Shown: piece after piece, positions 8,982 to 17,788 of the stretch
Layout of the letters: every line of letters starts with the position of its first letter
How positions within the stretch are numbered: the stretch's first letter is position 1
NCBI RefSeq assembly: GCF_000238915.1
Contig: NZ_BAEG01000083.1
Location: forward strand, 124,001-188,000
Source of the DNA: Arthrobacter globiformis NBRC 12137
GTDB taxonomy: Bacteria > Actinomycetota > Actinomycetes > Actinomycetales > Micrococcaceae
Direction: 5' to 3'
Length of the DNA: 64,000 nt
Notes under the pieces: model-generated
What the model saw: the letters and a program-made list of their open reading frames with translations, nothing else
Database searches by the model: none
What the model was told of the DNA's origin: nothing
Position numbers and translations under genes: made by a program

Positions 8982-11027
8982 CTATTCGCCGCGGTGCTTG
9001 CCGTGCGAGGCGATGTAGTGTGCGGCGGCGCTCTGGAGCTTCCGTTCCTTGGCCAGCTGCCGGCTCAGCGCCTTCAGTTCCGCGCTCACCCGGGCCTGCT
9101 CCTGCGCGATGATCCGCTGCTGCTCGGCCTGCCGGGCGACGGCGTTCAGTGCCGTGGCCAGCTGAAGCTGCTGTTCCGCGAGGAGCCCCTGCGTTTCCTG
9201 GATGATCGGCACCAGGTCAGCGGGCTTGTTGTGCATCTCAGCCAGCATGGTCCGGGCCCGCGCCGGCGGTTCGTTCATCGGCAGGACGGGTTCCGCCGGC
9301 CGCTGCCTGCCGGGGTAGGCGCCCTTCGCGTCGTCGGCCAGTTGGCGGGTCAGCACTTCGGCGAACTCACGCTCGAGGTCGTCGTCGGAATACTCACCGC
9401 CGTTTGTAGGCTCAGCGGCGGGCAGTCCGGAGGCAGGTGCGGAGTCGGGAGTAGCATCCGGCCGGATATCAACGGTCCGGCGCAGCGGCTGTTCCTTGAT
9501 CAGGAGCACGGCGATGAGGGCAACAACCGCGATGGCGCCGGCAATCAGGAAGATCTCTGCGGTGGCATCGCCGTAGGCCGCCCGCATGATGTCCCGGACC
9601 GGGGCGGGCATATCGGCCAGGTCCAGGCTGGCACCGGACGCGCCGGAGCCTGCCCGGATGCCGGCGTCGGCCAGCCCCTGGGTGGCTAGTTCCCTGACCC
9701 GGTTGCTCATGACCGCTCCCAGCACGGACACGCCGATGGCGCCGCCCACGGAGCGGAAGAACGCCACAGAAGCACTGGCCGTGCCGATGTCGCTGGCGCT
9801 GACGGTGTTCTGTACGGCCAGGACGAGGTTCTGCATAAGCATGCCGAGCCCGAGGCCCAGGATCGCCGTGAAGACGCCGGACTGCCACAGTTCCGTCGTG
9901 TGGTCCATGGTGCCGGCGAGGCCCAGCCCGCCGATCAGCAGGACCGACCCGGCGATCAGGTAGCGCTTCCACTTGCCAGTGCGGCTGATCAGCTGGCCGG
10001 AAAACACGGAGCCGACCAGGTTGCCGGCGATCATGGGCAGGGTCAAAAGGCCCGCCTCGGTGGGGGTCGCCCCGCGTGCCACCTGGAAATACTGGCCCAG
10101 GAAGGTCGAGGACCCGAACATCGCCACGCCCACGGCGACGGAGGCCCAGATGGCAAGGGCGGTGGTGCGCTCAGAGATGATCTTCAGCGGAATGATGGGC
10201 TGCGAAACCTTGGATTCCACCACGACGAGCAGCGCCAGCAGCACGACGCCGCCGCCCACCATGAGTGCCGACTGCCAGGACCACCAGTCGTAGTAGTCGG
10301 GGTTGCCGGCGAACGACACCCAGATGAGGAGGAGGCTGACGCCGGTGGTGAGGAGGATGGAGCCTAGCCAGTCGATCTTTGCAGGACGCTTGACGTGCTG
10401 GATCTTGAGGGTGATCTGCAGCAGGATGAGGGCGACGACGGCGAGCGGCACGCAGACGAAGAACGTCCAGCGCCAGCCCAGCGGGCTGTCCACGATGAAA
10501 CCGCCAAGCAGCGGCCCGCCGGCCGTGCCGACGGCCATGACCGCGCCCATGTAGCCGGAGTACTTTCCGCGGTCGCGCGGCGGGATCATGGAGCCGATGA
10601 TCGCCTGGGCCAGGGCAGTCAGGCCGCCCATGGCGATGCCCTGGACAACGCGGGCCGTCAGCAGCAGCGGGATGGTCTGGGACAGTCCTGCCATCACCGA
10701 TCCGGCCACGAAGATCACGATGCTCAGCTGGACCAGGGCCTTCTTGTCGAACAGGTCAGCGAGCTTGCCCCAGATCGGGGTGGTGGCCGCGTTGGCCAGC
10801 AGTGCTGCGGTGATGACCCACGCGAAGTCCGTCTGCGTGCCCTTGAGCTCGGACATGATGGTGGGCAGCGCGTTGGCCACGATGGTGCTGCTGAGGATCG
10901 CGGTGAAGAAGGCAGCCAGGAGCCCGGTCAGGGCCTCCATGATCTGCCGGTGTGTCATGGGAGCCTGGGCCGGGTGGGCCGAAGGGCGTGACGTGGCCGT
11001 CACGGGGACGGCAGCATGGCTAGCCAA
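8982..11027 (-). CDS. DHA2-family 14-helix drug efflux pump with coiled-coil tail
   Basis: A 681-residue MFS permease of the EmrB/QacA type. The membrane part (about 25-510) includes WGKLADLFDKK, the motif A loop, and GTAGGPLLGG, the antiporter motif C. A cytoplasmic tail of about 150 residues follows; its last 80 (from MHNKPADLVP to the end) are Gln/Glu/Ala-rich and look like a coiled coil, which is not usual for the family. The TTG start has AAGGAG seven bases upstream and overlaps the marR stop by 8 nt; an internal ATG at 10958 is the alternative. Co-transcribed with the MarR gene. Substrate unknown. Confidence 0.85.
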   Translation of the reverse strand: MASHAAVPVTATSRPSAHPAQAPMTHRQIMEALTGLLAAFFTAILSSTIVANALPTIMSELKGTQTDFAWVITAALLANAATTPIWGKLADLFDKKALVQLSIVIFVAGSVMAGLSQTIPLLLTARVVQGIAMGGLTALAQAIIGSMIPPRDRGKYSGYMGAVMAVGTAGGPLLGGFIVDSPLGWRWTFFVCVPLAVVALILLQITLKIQHVKRPAKIDWLGSILLTTGVSLLLIWVSFAGNPDYYDWWSWQSALMVGGGVVLLALLVVVESKVSQPIIPLKIISERTTALAIWASVAVGVAMFGSSTFLGQYFQVARGATPTEAGLLTLPMIAGNLVGSVFSGQLISRTGKWKRYLIAGSVLLIGGLGLAGTMDHTTELWQSGVFTAILGLGLGMLMQNLVLAVQNTVSASDIGTASASVAFFRSVGGAIGVSVLGAVMSNRVRELATQGLADAGIRAGSGASGASLDLADMPAPVRDIMRAAYGDATAEIFLIAGAIAVVALIAVLLIKEQPLRRTVDIRPDATPDSAPASGLPAAEPTNGGEYSDDDLEREFAEVLTRQLADDAKGAYPGRQRPAEPVLPMNEPPARARTMLAEMHNKPADLVPIIQETQGLLAEQQLQLATALNAVARQAEQQRIIAQEQARVSAELKALSRQLAKERKLQSAAAHYIASHGKHRGE

Positions 11028-11517
11028 TGAACTGCTCCTTGCGTTGGGTAGTGGCGGTGATGGTGCCGGCCGTCGTTGCCCGGGCGGATTCCCGAAGGGA
11101 TTCCGCAAGTTTGGAGAGTACTTTCGCCGTCTCCTCGGCGTCCTGCTGGCTCCAGTCCTGCAGGAATTCCTGCAGCGTGGCCACGCGGTGCTCCTCGATC
11201 TCGATGAGCTTCGCGCGGCCGGCGTCAGTGAGGGCCACCAGTTGCGCGCGGCCGTCGTCGGGATCGGGTCTGCGGTGGACCAGCCCGAGTTCCTCAAGCT
11301 CTGCAATGTGCCGGCTGAGGACGGGCGCGCTGACGCCCAGCCGCGCGGCCAGGTGCGTGGCGCGGGATTCCCTCTCCCCCACGAAGCGCAGGACGCCCTG
11401 CAGCGCAACTCCCGCCTCCAGGCCGCGCGAGTTGGACACGGCCACGCACCGCACGACGCGCTGGAGGTCGAAGATCTGCCGCACGAGTTCAGCTGCCGTG
11501 TTTGGCTCAACTGCCAT
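11020..11517 (-). CDS. MarR-family repressor of the efflux operon
   Basis: A 165-residue winged-helix protein. The helix-turn-helix is RATHLAARLGVSAPVLSRHI (about 52-71), followed by the wing with DPDDGRAQLVALTDAGRA (about 85-102), typical of MarR proteins that respond to phenolic or lipophilic ligands. It is the first gene of the operon with the 14-helix pump. Two palindromes TTGCCTTAGGCAA and TTGCTTTAGGAAA flank a TATAGT box in front of it, so autoregulation is likely. Confidence 0.88.
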   Translation of the reverse strand: MAVEPNTAAELVRQIFDLQRVVRCVAVSNSRGLEAGVALQGVLRFVGERESRATHLAARLGVSAPVLSRHIAELEELGLVHRRPDPDDGRAQLVALTDAGRAKLIEIEEHRVATLQEFLQDWSQQDAEETAKVLSKLAESLRESARATTAGTITATTQRKEQFIG

Positions 11518-11538
11518 GATGGAAAAACCCCTTATTGC

Positions 11539-11580
11539 TTGCCTTAGGCAACTATAGCAATAAAAGGTTGCTTTAGGAAA
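11539..11580 (-). promoter_or_regulatory. marR-efflux promoter with two MarR-type operators
   Basis: TTGCCTTAGGCAA (11539-11551) and TTGCTTTAGGAAA (11568-11580) are two copies of one palindromic box. Between them, on the minus strand, lies TATAGT, a good -10. The arrangement suggests that a MarR dimer occludes the promoter at two sites. Confidence 0.6.
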
Positions 11581-11610
11581 CTAAGCATTCGGGTTCGGCT
11601 AAAAGGTAAC

Positions 11611-11710
11611 AGCGCGAACGAAGACTTGAGGCCCCAATTCCGGATGGAAACGGGGCCTCAAGTGTGCGTTCGCGCTGGAAGGATGGGGCTTAACTGTGCG
11701 TTCGCGCTTA
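11611..11710. repeat. Extragenic palindrome, AGCGCGAACG family, with a third half copy
   Basis: Arms at 11611-11635 and 11652-11676 (AGCGCGAACG then ACTTGAGGCCCC) pair over 25 bp with two mismatches. A third, partly degenerate arm lies at 11686-11710 in the same orientation as the second arm and runs into the TAA stop of the ThDP enzyme gene. It can act as a terminator for that leftward gene, but no T-run follows. Confidence 0.65.
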
Positions 11711-13444
11711 GCTGTCCAGGTGGGTCGGGGCGAACATTTTGAGCAGCGTTTCGACGACGACGACGTTCGGACCGTCCGCGGCAAAGCCCGCCTTGAGCGC
11801 GTCCCCCACGTTTTCCGGGGACACCCGGGTGGCGGGAACGCCGAACGACTCGGCCAGCTTCACGAAGTCCGGCCGGCCGAGTTCGGTGGCGGTGGCCTTG
11901 CCGAACGCCCCCACCATGTATTCGCGCAGGATGCCGTAGCCGCCGTCGTCCACGATCAGCCAGGTGACGGGCACGTTGTGCTGCTTCGCGGTGGCGAGTT
12001 CGGCGATGGAGTACATGGCCGAACCGTCACCGGAGACAGCGAGCACGCGGGCCGAAGCCGCGGACTTGCCCACGGTCTCCAGGCCCACGGCCCCGCCGAT
12101 CGCTGCCGGGAAGCCGTAGCCCAGGCCGCCGGCACCCTGTGCCGAGTGGAACTGCCCTTCACGGGCGTCCCAGCAGCTCCAGCCCCAGTACGCCGAGATG
12201 GTCATGTCCCAGAACGTCTGCATGTCCGCCGGCACGGCCTCCCGGATATCGGCCATGAACTGCAATTCCTTGGCCAGGTCCTGCGATTCCAGCCGCTCCT
12301 TCACCTTGCGCAGCGACTCCCGCACGAGGTCCTCCGGCGAGGTTCCGTGCCAGTCGGGCCGCGTATCGGCGGGCACCGTCAGCGAGGCGTCGAGGGCCGC
12401 GAGGGCCTGGCCGGCGTCGGCGCGGATCCCGAGGCCGGGCCGGTTGGATTCCAGCACGCGCGGTTCGGCGTCGATCTGGATGATCCTGCCGCGCGGTTCA
12501 AACGTGAAGTAATTGGAGGTGACCTCGCCCAGTGACGAGCCGATGACCACCAGGACGTCAGCGTCCTCGAGGAGGTCCGTCATGTGCCGGTCTTCGATCC
12601 ACGACTGCAGCGACAGTTCGTGGTTCCACGGGAAAGCCCCGTTGCCGCCGGGCGTGCAGATGACAGGAGCCCGGAGCTTTTCCGCTATCGACAGCAGCGA
12701 CTTTTCCGCCCGGCCCCGGCGGGTCCCGCCGCCGGCGATGATGGCGGGACGCTTCGCCGCCGACAGCCATTTCACGGCTTCCCGGACAAGCTCGACGCGC
12801 GGCGGGTTGTCCGCCGCTTCGGCGAGCGCATCTTCCACGGGCGGCACCATGATCGGGTCCAGCAGCACGTTCTGCGGGACCTCGAGCCAGACCGGGCCCT
12901 GCGGCGAGGAAATCGCCTCGGTCCAGGCGTCCTGGATGGCGGACGGAATACCGGACGCGTGCTGGATCAGGCGCTGGCTCTTGGTGACATTCGCGGCCGA
13001 CGCCTTCTGGTCATCCAGCTGGTGCAGCATGCCTTTCCGGCGGGCGCCCAGGCCCTCGAGCGGGATCTGGCTGGCAACCACCACCATGGGCACCCCCGTG
13101 GCGTAGGCTTCCTGCAGCCCGGCAAGCGACGTCAGCGCACCCGGCCCGGTGGACAGGAACAGCACACCCACCTCCCCCGTGGCCCGCGAGTATCCGTCGG
13201 CGGCGAAGGCACTGTTGTTCTCCACGCGGGAGGACACGAACTTCAGGTTGCCCCGGCCCATCGCGTCGAAGAGGCCCAGCGCGTGCTGGCCGGGGATGCC
13301 GAACACCGTCTTCGCGCCCAGCGCCTCCAGGGTCTCGACAACGAGGTCCCCGCCGTTGCGGACACCGGTCCCGGCGCCCGCCCCTGCGGGACCGGCGTCT
13401 GCTTCTGCTGGTGCAGACGTCGCGCCGGACTCGACGGCGGTCAC
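11708..13444 (-). CDS. ThDP-dependent decarboxylase or carboligase (acetolactate synthase-like)
   Basis: A 578-residue member of the acetolactate synthase/benzoylformate decarboxylase superfamily. The ThDP-activating Glu is in [17 protein letters not shown] (about 71-87) and the cofactor site is [16 protein letters not shown] with NDGGYG-like DDGGYG about 25 residues later. The first 28 residues are Ala/Gly-rich. The GTG start overlaps the ureohydrolase stop by 4 nt. Because it is paired with a ureohydrolase, a role like 2-ketoarginine decarboxylase (AruI) in a guanidino route is my inference; acetolactate synthesis is less likely since no regulatory subunit is adjacent. Confidence 0.8.
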   Translation of the reverse strand: MTAVESGATSAPAEADAGPAGAGAGTGVRNGGDLVVETLEALGAKTVFGIPGQHALGLFDAMGRGNLKFVSSRVENNSAFAADGYSRATGEVGVLFLSTGPGALTSLAGLQEAYATGVPMVVVASQIPLEGLGARRKGMLHQLDDQKASAANVTKSQRLIQHASGIPSAIQDAWTEAISSPQGPVWLEVPQNVLLDPIMVPPVEDALAEAADNPPRVELVREAVKWLSAAKRPAIIAGGGTRRGRAEKSLLSIAEKLRAPVICTPGGNGAFPWNHELSLQSWIEDRHMTDLLEDADVLVVIGSSLGEVTSNYFTFEPRGRIIQIDAEPRVLESNRPGLGIRADAGQALAALDASLTVPADTRPDWHGTSPEDLVRESLRKVKERLESQDLAKELQFMADIREAVPADMQTFWDMTISAYWGWSCWDAREGQFHSAQGAGGLGYGFPAAIGGAVGLETVGKSAASARVLAVSGDGSAMYSIAELATAKQHNVPVTWLIVDDGGYGILREYMVGAFGKATATELGRPDFVKLAESFGVPATRVSPENVGDALKAGFAADGPNVVVVETLLKMFAPTHLDS

Positions 13445-14553
13445 TTGGAGTACTCCCCCACAGCGGCATGGACGGCGCCATTGCCTGCCGGTGCCGGCGA
13501 GGCTGCCGCGAACCCTGCCGGACGGCGGGCTTCCCGGCCCAGCGCCTGGGCGGCGTAGCCGGTCTCGGCACCGAAGCGGTCGCCCGCGACGGTGTTGTCC
13601 GCCATCAGGGTGACGAGTTCGTAGGCAACGTGGCTGGCGGCCACGCCGGTGATCTCGGCGTGGTCGTAGGCCGGGGCCACTTCAACGACGTCGCCGCCGA
13701 CGAGGTTCATGCCGCGGAAGCCGCGGATGATCTCCAGCAGCTCTCGGCTGGTAATGCCGCCGGCTTCCGGCGTGCCGGTTCCGGGCGCGTGCGCGGGGTC
13801 CAAAACGTCGATGTCCACAGAGATGTAGAGGGGACGGTCACCGATCCGGTCCCGGACCTTGGCCACAGTCTCAAGGACGCCCTGGTAGTAAACGTCCGCG
13901 GAGGTGACGATGCCGAACCCGAAGCGGTGGTCGTCGTCGAGGTCCTTCTTCCCGTACAGCGGGCCGCGCGTCCCGATGTGGCTGATGGCCTCCGTGTCCA
14001 GGATGCCCTCCTCCACGGCGCGGCGGAACGGCGTGCCGTGCGTGTACTCCGCGCCGAAGTAGGTGTCCCAGGTGTCCAGGTGGGCGTCGAAGTGCAGCAT
14101 GGCGATCGGACCGCCGGCGCGTTCGGCTGCTGCGCGCAGGAGCGGCAGCGCGATCGTGTGGTCACCGCCGAGCGTGAGCAGCTTGCTGCCGCCCGCCGTC
14201 AGGTCGAGAGCGTTCTGCTGGATCGTCTCGATGGCCTCGTTGATGTTGAACGGGTTCACGGCCATGTCGCCGGCGTCGGCCACCTGGCAGTTCTCAAACG
14301 GGCTGACGTCCCAGGCCGGGTTGTACGGGCGGAGCAGCCGGCTGGCCTCACGGACGTGATTGGCGCCGAAGCGGGCACCGGGGCGGTACGAGACGCCGGA
14401 ATCAAAGGGCACGCCCACCACTGTGATGTCGGACTTGGCCACCTGGTCCAAGCGCGGCAGGCGGGCATAGGTTGCCGCCCCGGCGTAGCGGGGAATACGG
14501 GATGAATCGATGGGGCCAAGGTTGCCGTTGGCCTCGATGCGCAGCTCTTCCAA
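13441..14553 (-). CDS. speB: Agmatinase/guanidino-acid ureohydrolase family
   Basis: A 370-residue arginase-superfamily enzyme that splits a guanidino group to urea and an amine using two Mn2+. The metal motifs are all present: [14 protein letters not shown] and [17 protein letters not shown], the last being the ureohydrolase signature. The TTG start has AAGGAG nine bases upstream; the open frame continues upstream but is not protein-like. Coupled to the ThDP enzyme and next to a cupin regulator and a Na+/solute symporter, so agmatine, guanidinobutyrate or a related compound could be the substrate. The symbol denotes the family only. Confidence 0.88.
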   Translation of the reverse strand: MEELRIEANGNLGPIDSSRIPRYAGAATYARLPRLDQVAKSDITVVGVPFDSGVSYRPGARFGANHVREASRLLRPYNPAWDVSPFENCQVADAGDMAVNPFNINEAIETIQQNALDLTAGGSKLLTLGGDHTIALPLLRAAAERAGGPIAMLHFDAHLDTWDTYFGAEYTHGTPFRRAVEEGILDTEAISHIGTRGPLYGKKDLDDDHRFGFGIVTSADVYYQGVLETVAKVRDRIGDRPLYISVDIDVLDPAHAPGTGTPEAGGITSRELLEIIRGFRGMNLVGGDVVEVAPAYDHAEITGVAASHVAYELVTLMADNTVAGDRFGAETGYAAQALGREARRPAGFAAASPAPAGNGAVHAAVGEYSK

Positions 14554-14667
14554 AGGAACGCCTCTCCTTCGAGGATGATTTGTCGAGGGTGGGTTGTGAC
14601 AGCCATCATACACTCGAAGTTGCCCAATGTGCACCGACTGTTTACAAGAAACTCTCAGCGAGCGCAG

Positions 14668-14702
14668 AAAAAAGCCCGGGCCGCCCAACAGGCGGCCCGG
14701 GC
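14668..14702 (-). terminator. Rho-independent terminator of the cupin regulator gene
   Basis: GCCCGGGCCGCC (14674-14685) pairs perfectly with GGCGGCCCGGGC (14691-14702) around a 5-nt loop. On the minus strand the stem is followed by six Ts (14668-14673). Confidence 0.8.
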
Positions 14703-14718
14703 CGGGTTTCGCGGAGCA

Positions 14719-15294
14719 CTACCGGCTGGCAGCCGGCACCAGGACCCAGAGAACCTCGACGGGCTCATCGGTCGGATTGACCCAGGTGTGGGGTTCCCGG
14801 CCAGGGAAGGTGACGGTGTCGCCGGTGGTCAGTTCGTACTCCTCGTTGGTGAGGATGAGCTTGATGGTCCCCTTGATCACATGCAGGACATCGACGTCGC
14901 AGTCAACGGCATACAGTTCCGATTCGCCGCGGCCCCGCGGATCGATGACGGCCTGGATGATCTGGACGCGCCGCTCGGACCGCGCGGTCAGCAGCCGCTC
15001 CACGATCCCCTCACCGCCGAGGGAGATGCGGGGACCCGCGTCCCGCTTGGTCAGGTGGGTCTCCGGAGCGGCGAACAGGTCGCCAATGGAGATCGACAGA
15101 ACCTGGCACAGGGTGACGAGGGACGCCACGGACGGCGAGGTCAGGTCCCGTTCCACGCGGCTGAGGAAACCCTTGGTCAATCCGGTGGCGTCGGCCACCT
15201 GCTCGATGGTTAGCCGCTGGGACTGGCGCGCGGCACGGATTCTTGAACCGATGGCAACCGGAACATTGCTCGGCTCAACTGGTAGTGCCTTCAT
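14719..15294 (-). CDS. XRE-family regulator with C-terminal cupin sensor
   Basis: A 191-residue protein: an XRE helix-turn-helix at about 16-70 (LTIEQVADATGLTKGFLSRV is the HTH core) and a cupin barrel at about 115-188 (VIKGTIKLIL, then TGDTVTFPGREPHTW). This class (PuuR/HipB-cupin type) controls amine, amino acid and polyamine catabolism genes. AAAGG lies 7 nt before the ATG. It sits between the ureohydrolase operon and a divergent Na+/solute symporter, so it probably regulates uptake and breakdown of the same compound. Confidence 0.88.
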   Translation of the reverse strand: MKALPVEPSNVPVAIGSRIRAARQSQRLTIEQVADATGLTKGFLSRVERDLTSPSVASLVTLCQVLSISIGDLFAAPETHLTKRDAGPRISLGGEGIVERLLTARSERRVQIIQAVIDPRGRGESELYAVDCDVDVLHVIKGTIKLILTNEEYELTTGDTVTFPGREPHTWVNPTDEPVEVLWVLVPAASR

Positions 15295-15398
15295 TTACGA
15301 ACCTTTCACGGCCGGCCGCCCGGCCCCATCATTGGAGACATATTATCGGCCCGGCCCTTCTGTGACGCGGGGCAAACCGCCCCGCGGAGCTTTGCGTC

Positions 15399-15447
15399 TT
15401 GACTGTTACTCGAATCACAGCCTACGCTTTTATGCAACAAGTGTTGC
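15399..15447 (+). promoter_or_regulatory. Symporter promoter with palindromic operator
   Basis: TTGACT (15399-15404) and TACGCT (15423-15428) are spaced by 18 bp. Right after, GCAACA-AG-TGTTGC (15434-15447) is a perfect inverted repeat placed at the expected transcript start, followed by TTGTGAAACAA. This fits repression by the adjacent XRE-cupin protein. A roughly 140-nt leader follows before the symporter ATG and holds no gene I can support. Confidence 0.55.
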
Positions 15448-15584
15448 TTGTGAAACAACTCCCACGAGGAGCCGTCAGCAAGGAACCCAGCGTTCCCCCC
15501 GATTTTCCGTTAATGCAGCACCCTCCGGGCAGCCAGTTCCCCGGCGAGGCCCGCAAGCTGCCAAAGCTCCAAGGATCCCCAATC

Positions 15585-17108
15585 ATGGACGCAAGTTTCG
15601 TCAATATCGCCATCGTGGTGATCTACCTGGCCGCCATGCTAGCCTTCGGCTGGTGGGGCAAGTCCCGCACCAAGAACAACAGCGACTTCCTCGTGGCCGG
15701 CCGCCGCCTGGGGCCGTTCCTCTATACCGGAACCATGGCCGCCGTCGTCCTGGGCGGTGCCTCCACCGTTGGCGGCGTCGGCCTGGGCTACAAATTCGGC
15801 ATCTCGGGCATGTGGCTCGTGGTGGCGATCGGTGCCGGTGTGCTGCTGCTGAGCCTGCTCTTCGCCGGCACCATCCAGAAGCTGAAGATCTACACCGTCT
15901 CCCAGATGCTGTCCCTCCGCTACGGCAGCCAGGCCACCCGGACTTCCGGCATCATCATGCTCGCCTACACCCTGATGCTCTGCGCCACCTCCACGGGCGC
16001 CTACGCCACCATCTTCGTGGTGCTGTTCGGCTGGGACCGCGCACTCGCCATCGCCATCGGCGGCGCCATCGTGCTGGTGTACTCCACCATCGGCGGCATG
16101 TGGTCCATCACCCTGGCCGACCAGGTCCAGTTCGTCATCAAGACCGTGGGCATCTTCTTCCTCATGCTGCCCTTCACACTCAACGCAGCCGGCGGCCTGG
16201 ACGGCATCCGCAGCCGCGTGGAGGCCAGCTTCTTCCAGATCAACGGCATCGGCGTCCAGACGATCATCACCTACTTCGTCGTCTACACCCTGGGCCTGCT
16301 GATCGGCCAGGACATCTGGCAGCGCGTGTTCACCGCCAAGACGCCCCGGGTTGCCCGCTGGGGAGGCGCCACGGCCGGCATCTACTGCATCCTGTACGGC
16401 GCAGCGGGCGCCATGATTGGCCTGGCCGCCCGAGTGGCGCTGCCGGCCATCGACGTCGCCACCAAAGGCAAGGACGTGGTCTATGCCGAGGTTGCCCAGA
16501 ACCTGCTGCCCATCGGCATCGGCGGCCTGGTGCTCGCCGCCGCCGTCGCGGCCATGATGTCCACCGCGTCCGGCGCCCTGATCGCGGCAGCCACCGTCGC
16601 CCGTGCTGACGTGCTGCCGTTCGTCGCCGGCTGGTTCGGCAAGACCATCAACACCGATGACTCCGACAACCCCGAGCACGACGTCAAGGCCAACCGCATG
16701 TGGGTCCTCGGGCTGGGCATCGTGGCCATCCTGATCGCCATCATCACCAAGGACGTCGTCGCAGCCCTCACCATCGCCTACGACATCCTGGTGGGCGGCC
16801 TCCTCGTGGCCATCCTCGGCGGACTCATCTGGAAGCGCGGAACCGGCATCGCGGCCGCGGCGTCCATGGCCGTGGGTTCCGTGGTGACGCTCGGCACCAT
16901 GATCGTCCTGGAGATCAACGCCAAGGAACCGCTGGAGGGCATCTTTGCGAACGAGCCGATCTACTACGGCCTGATCGCCTCCGCAGTGGTCTACGTCGTA
17001 GTATCGCTCCTGACCAAGCCCACGGACCCAGCGGTCATGGGCCGCTGGTACCGCCGGGTGGCCGGCCGGGAAACCGAGGAAGTGCCGGTTTCCGCCCCGG
17101 CCCGGTGA
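15585..17108 (+). CDS. Sodium:solute symporter (SSS family)
   Basis: A 507-residue membrane transporter with about 13 hydrophobic segments. The N terminus (ASFVNIAIVVIYLAAMLAFG, then SDFLVAGRRLGPFLYTGTM) and the GASTVGGVGLGYKFG loop are typical of the sodium:solute symporter family (PutP/PanF/DhlC-like). The ATG is preceded by AAGGAT at 8 nt; the longer open frame upstream is not protein-like. It is divergent from the XRE-cupin regulator and ends at a strong terminator. Substrate is not evident; a guanidino compound, polyamine or amino acid is suggested by the neighbours. Confidence 0.88.
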   Translation: MDASFVNIAIVVIYLAAMLAFGWWGKSRTKNNSDFLVAGRRLGPFLYTGTMAAVVLGGASTVGGVGLGYKFGISGMWLVVAIGAGVLLLSLLFAGTIQKLKIYTVSQMLSLRYGSQATRTSGIIMLAYTLMLCATSTGAYATIFVVLFGWDRALAIAIGGAIVLVYSTIGGMWSITLADQVQFVIKTVGIFFLMLPFTLNAAGGLDGIRSRVEASFFQINGIGVQTIITYFVVYTLGLLIGQDIWQRVFTAKTPRVARWGGATAGIYCILYGAAGAMIGLAARVALPAIDVATKGKDVVYAEVAQNLLPIGIGGLVLAAAVAAMMSTASGALIAAATVARADVLPFVAGWFGKTINTDDSDNPEHDVKANRMWVLGLGIVAILIAIITKDVVAALTIAYDILVGGLLVAILGGLIWKRGTGIAAAASMAVGSVVTLGTMIVLEINAKEPLEGIFANEPIYYGLIASAVVYVVVSLLTKPTDPAVMGRWYRRVAGRETEEVPVSAPAR

Positions 17109-17168
17109 CCTTGAGTCCACTGGCCTGCCCGGCCACCTGCCGCCGGCAGGTTTAGCAAAAAGCGCACG

Positions 17169-17216
17169 ACGACGGCGGTGCCTCCCAGCGCGGGGAGGCA
17201 CCGCCGTCGTGGTTTT
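17169..17216 (+). terminator. Strong hairpin terminator after the symporter
   Basis: ACGACGGCGGTGCCTCCC (17169-17186) pairs perfectly with the arm at 17193-17210, followed by GGTTTT. Confidence 0.8.
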
Positions 17217-17304
17217 AAATGAGTTGGGCTGGTGTTGAAGAGCGGGCTAGAGCGGGAGCGACCGGTCCAGGGACGAAACGCACGTCCGCGCCGGAACGGA
17301 CGCC

Positions 17305-17541
17305 TTAATCTTCGTAGCCTTCGTCCGCACGGAACTCGTCGTCCGCATCCCGCGGAACCACCCTTTCGTCACCGTCCACTGCCTCGTGGCTGGCGGGAAC
17401 CACCCTTTCCTCGGAATCAAGGAATTCGTCCTCCGCATCCCAGTCTTCGTCCACCGGCGCGTCCTCGGCAAAGTCGTAGGCGGGATCGGACTCAATGGTG
17501 TGGCGGGTGTCCGGCTCGGGGCGCGATCCGTTGGTGTTCAT
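17305..17541 (-). CDS. Small highly acidic hypothetical protein
   Basis: A 78-residue protein starting MNTNGSRPEPDTRHTIESDP with GGAGG eight bases before the ATG. More than a third of residues are Asp or Glu, and ERVVP occurs twice (about 43-47 and 59-63). No membrane segment or known motif. Codon use and the ribosome site support it as real, but I cannot assign a function. It is convergent with the symporter across a strong terminator. Confidence 0.55.
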   Translation of the reverse strand: MNTNGSRPEPDTRHTIESDPAYDFAEDAPVDEDWDAEDEFLDSEERVVPASHEAVDGDERVVPRDADDEFRADEGYED

Positions 17542-17788
17542 CAGGCAGACCTCCGTGTGGTTGGACTTCCGTACCCGCCGGCGGCGGGGCACCTTTTCAT
17601 CAGATCACCGCGGGTGCAGGCGGTCAAGGGCGCTTGGGCGGGCCGGCGGCTTGGCCCCGTCCGGGCGCAGTCATTGAGGTTTCCCTAAACTTTCGACTAA
17701 GGGTCACCGGCCGAAAAACCCCGGAATTACGCGGTAAAGTGGGCGATGCAATGGGGCCGCATCACGTCCCATCTACCCAGGAGTTCCC

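Noticed and set aside
11599..11784. Small leftward frame over the palindrome
   Set aside because: Made of the repeat arms themselves and overlaps the ThDP gene; not protein-like.
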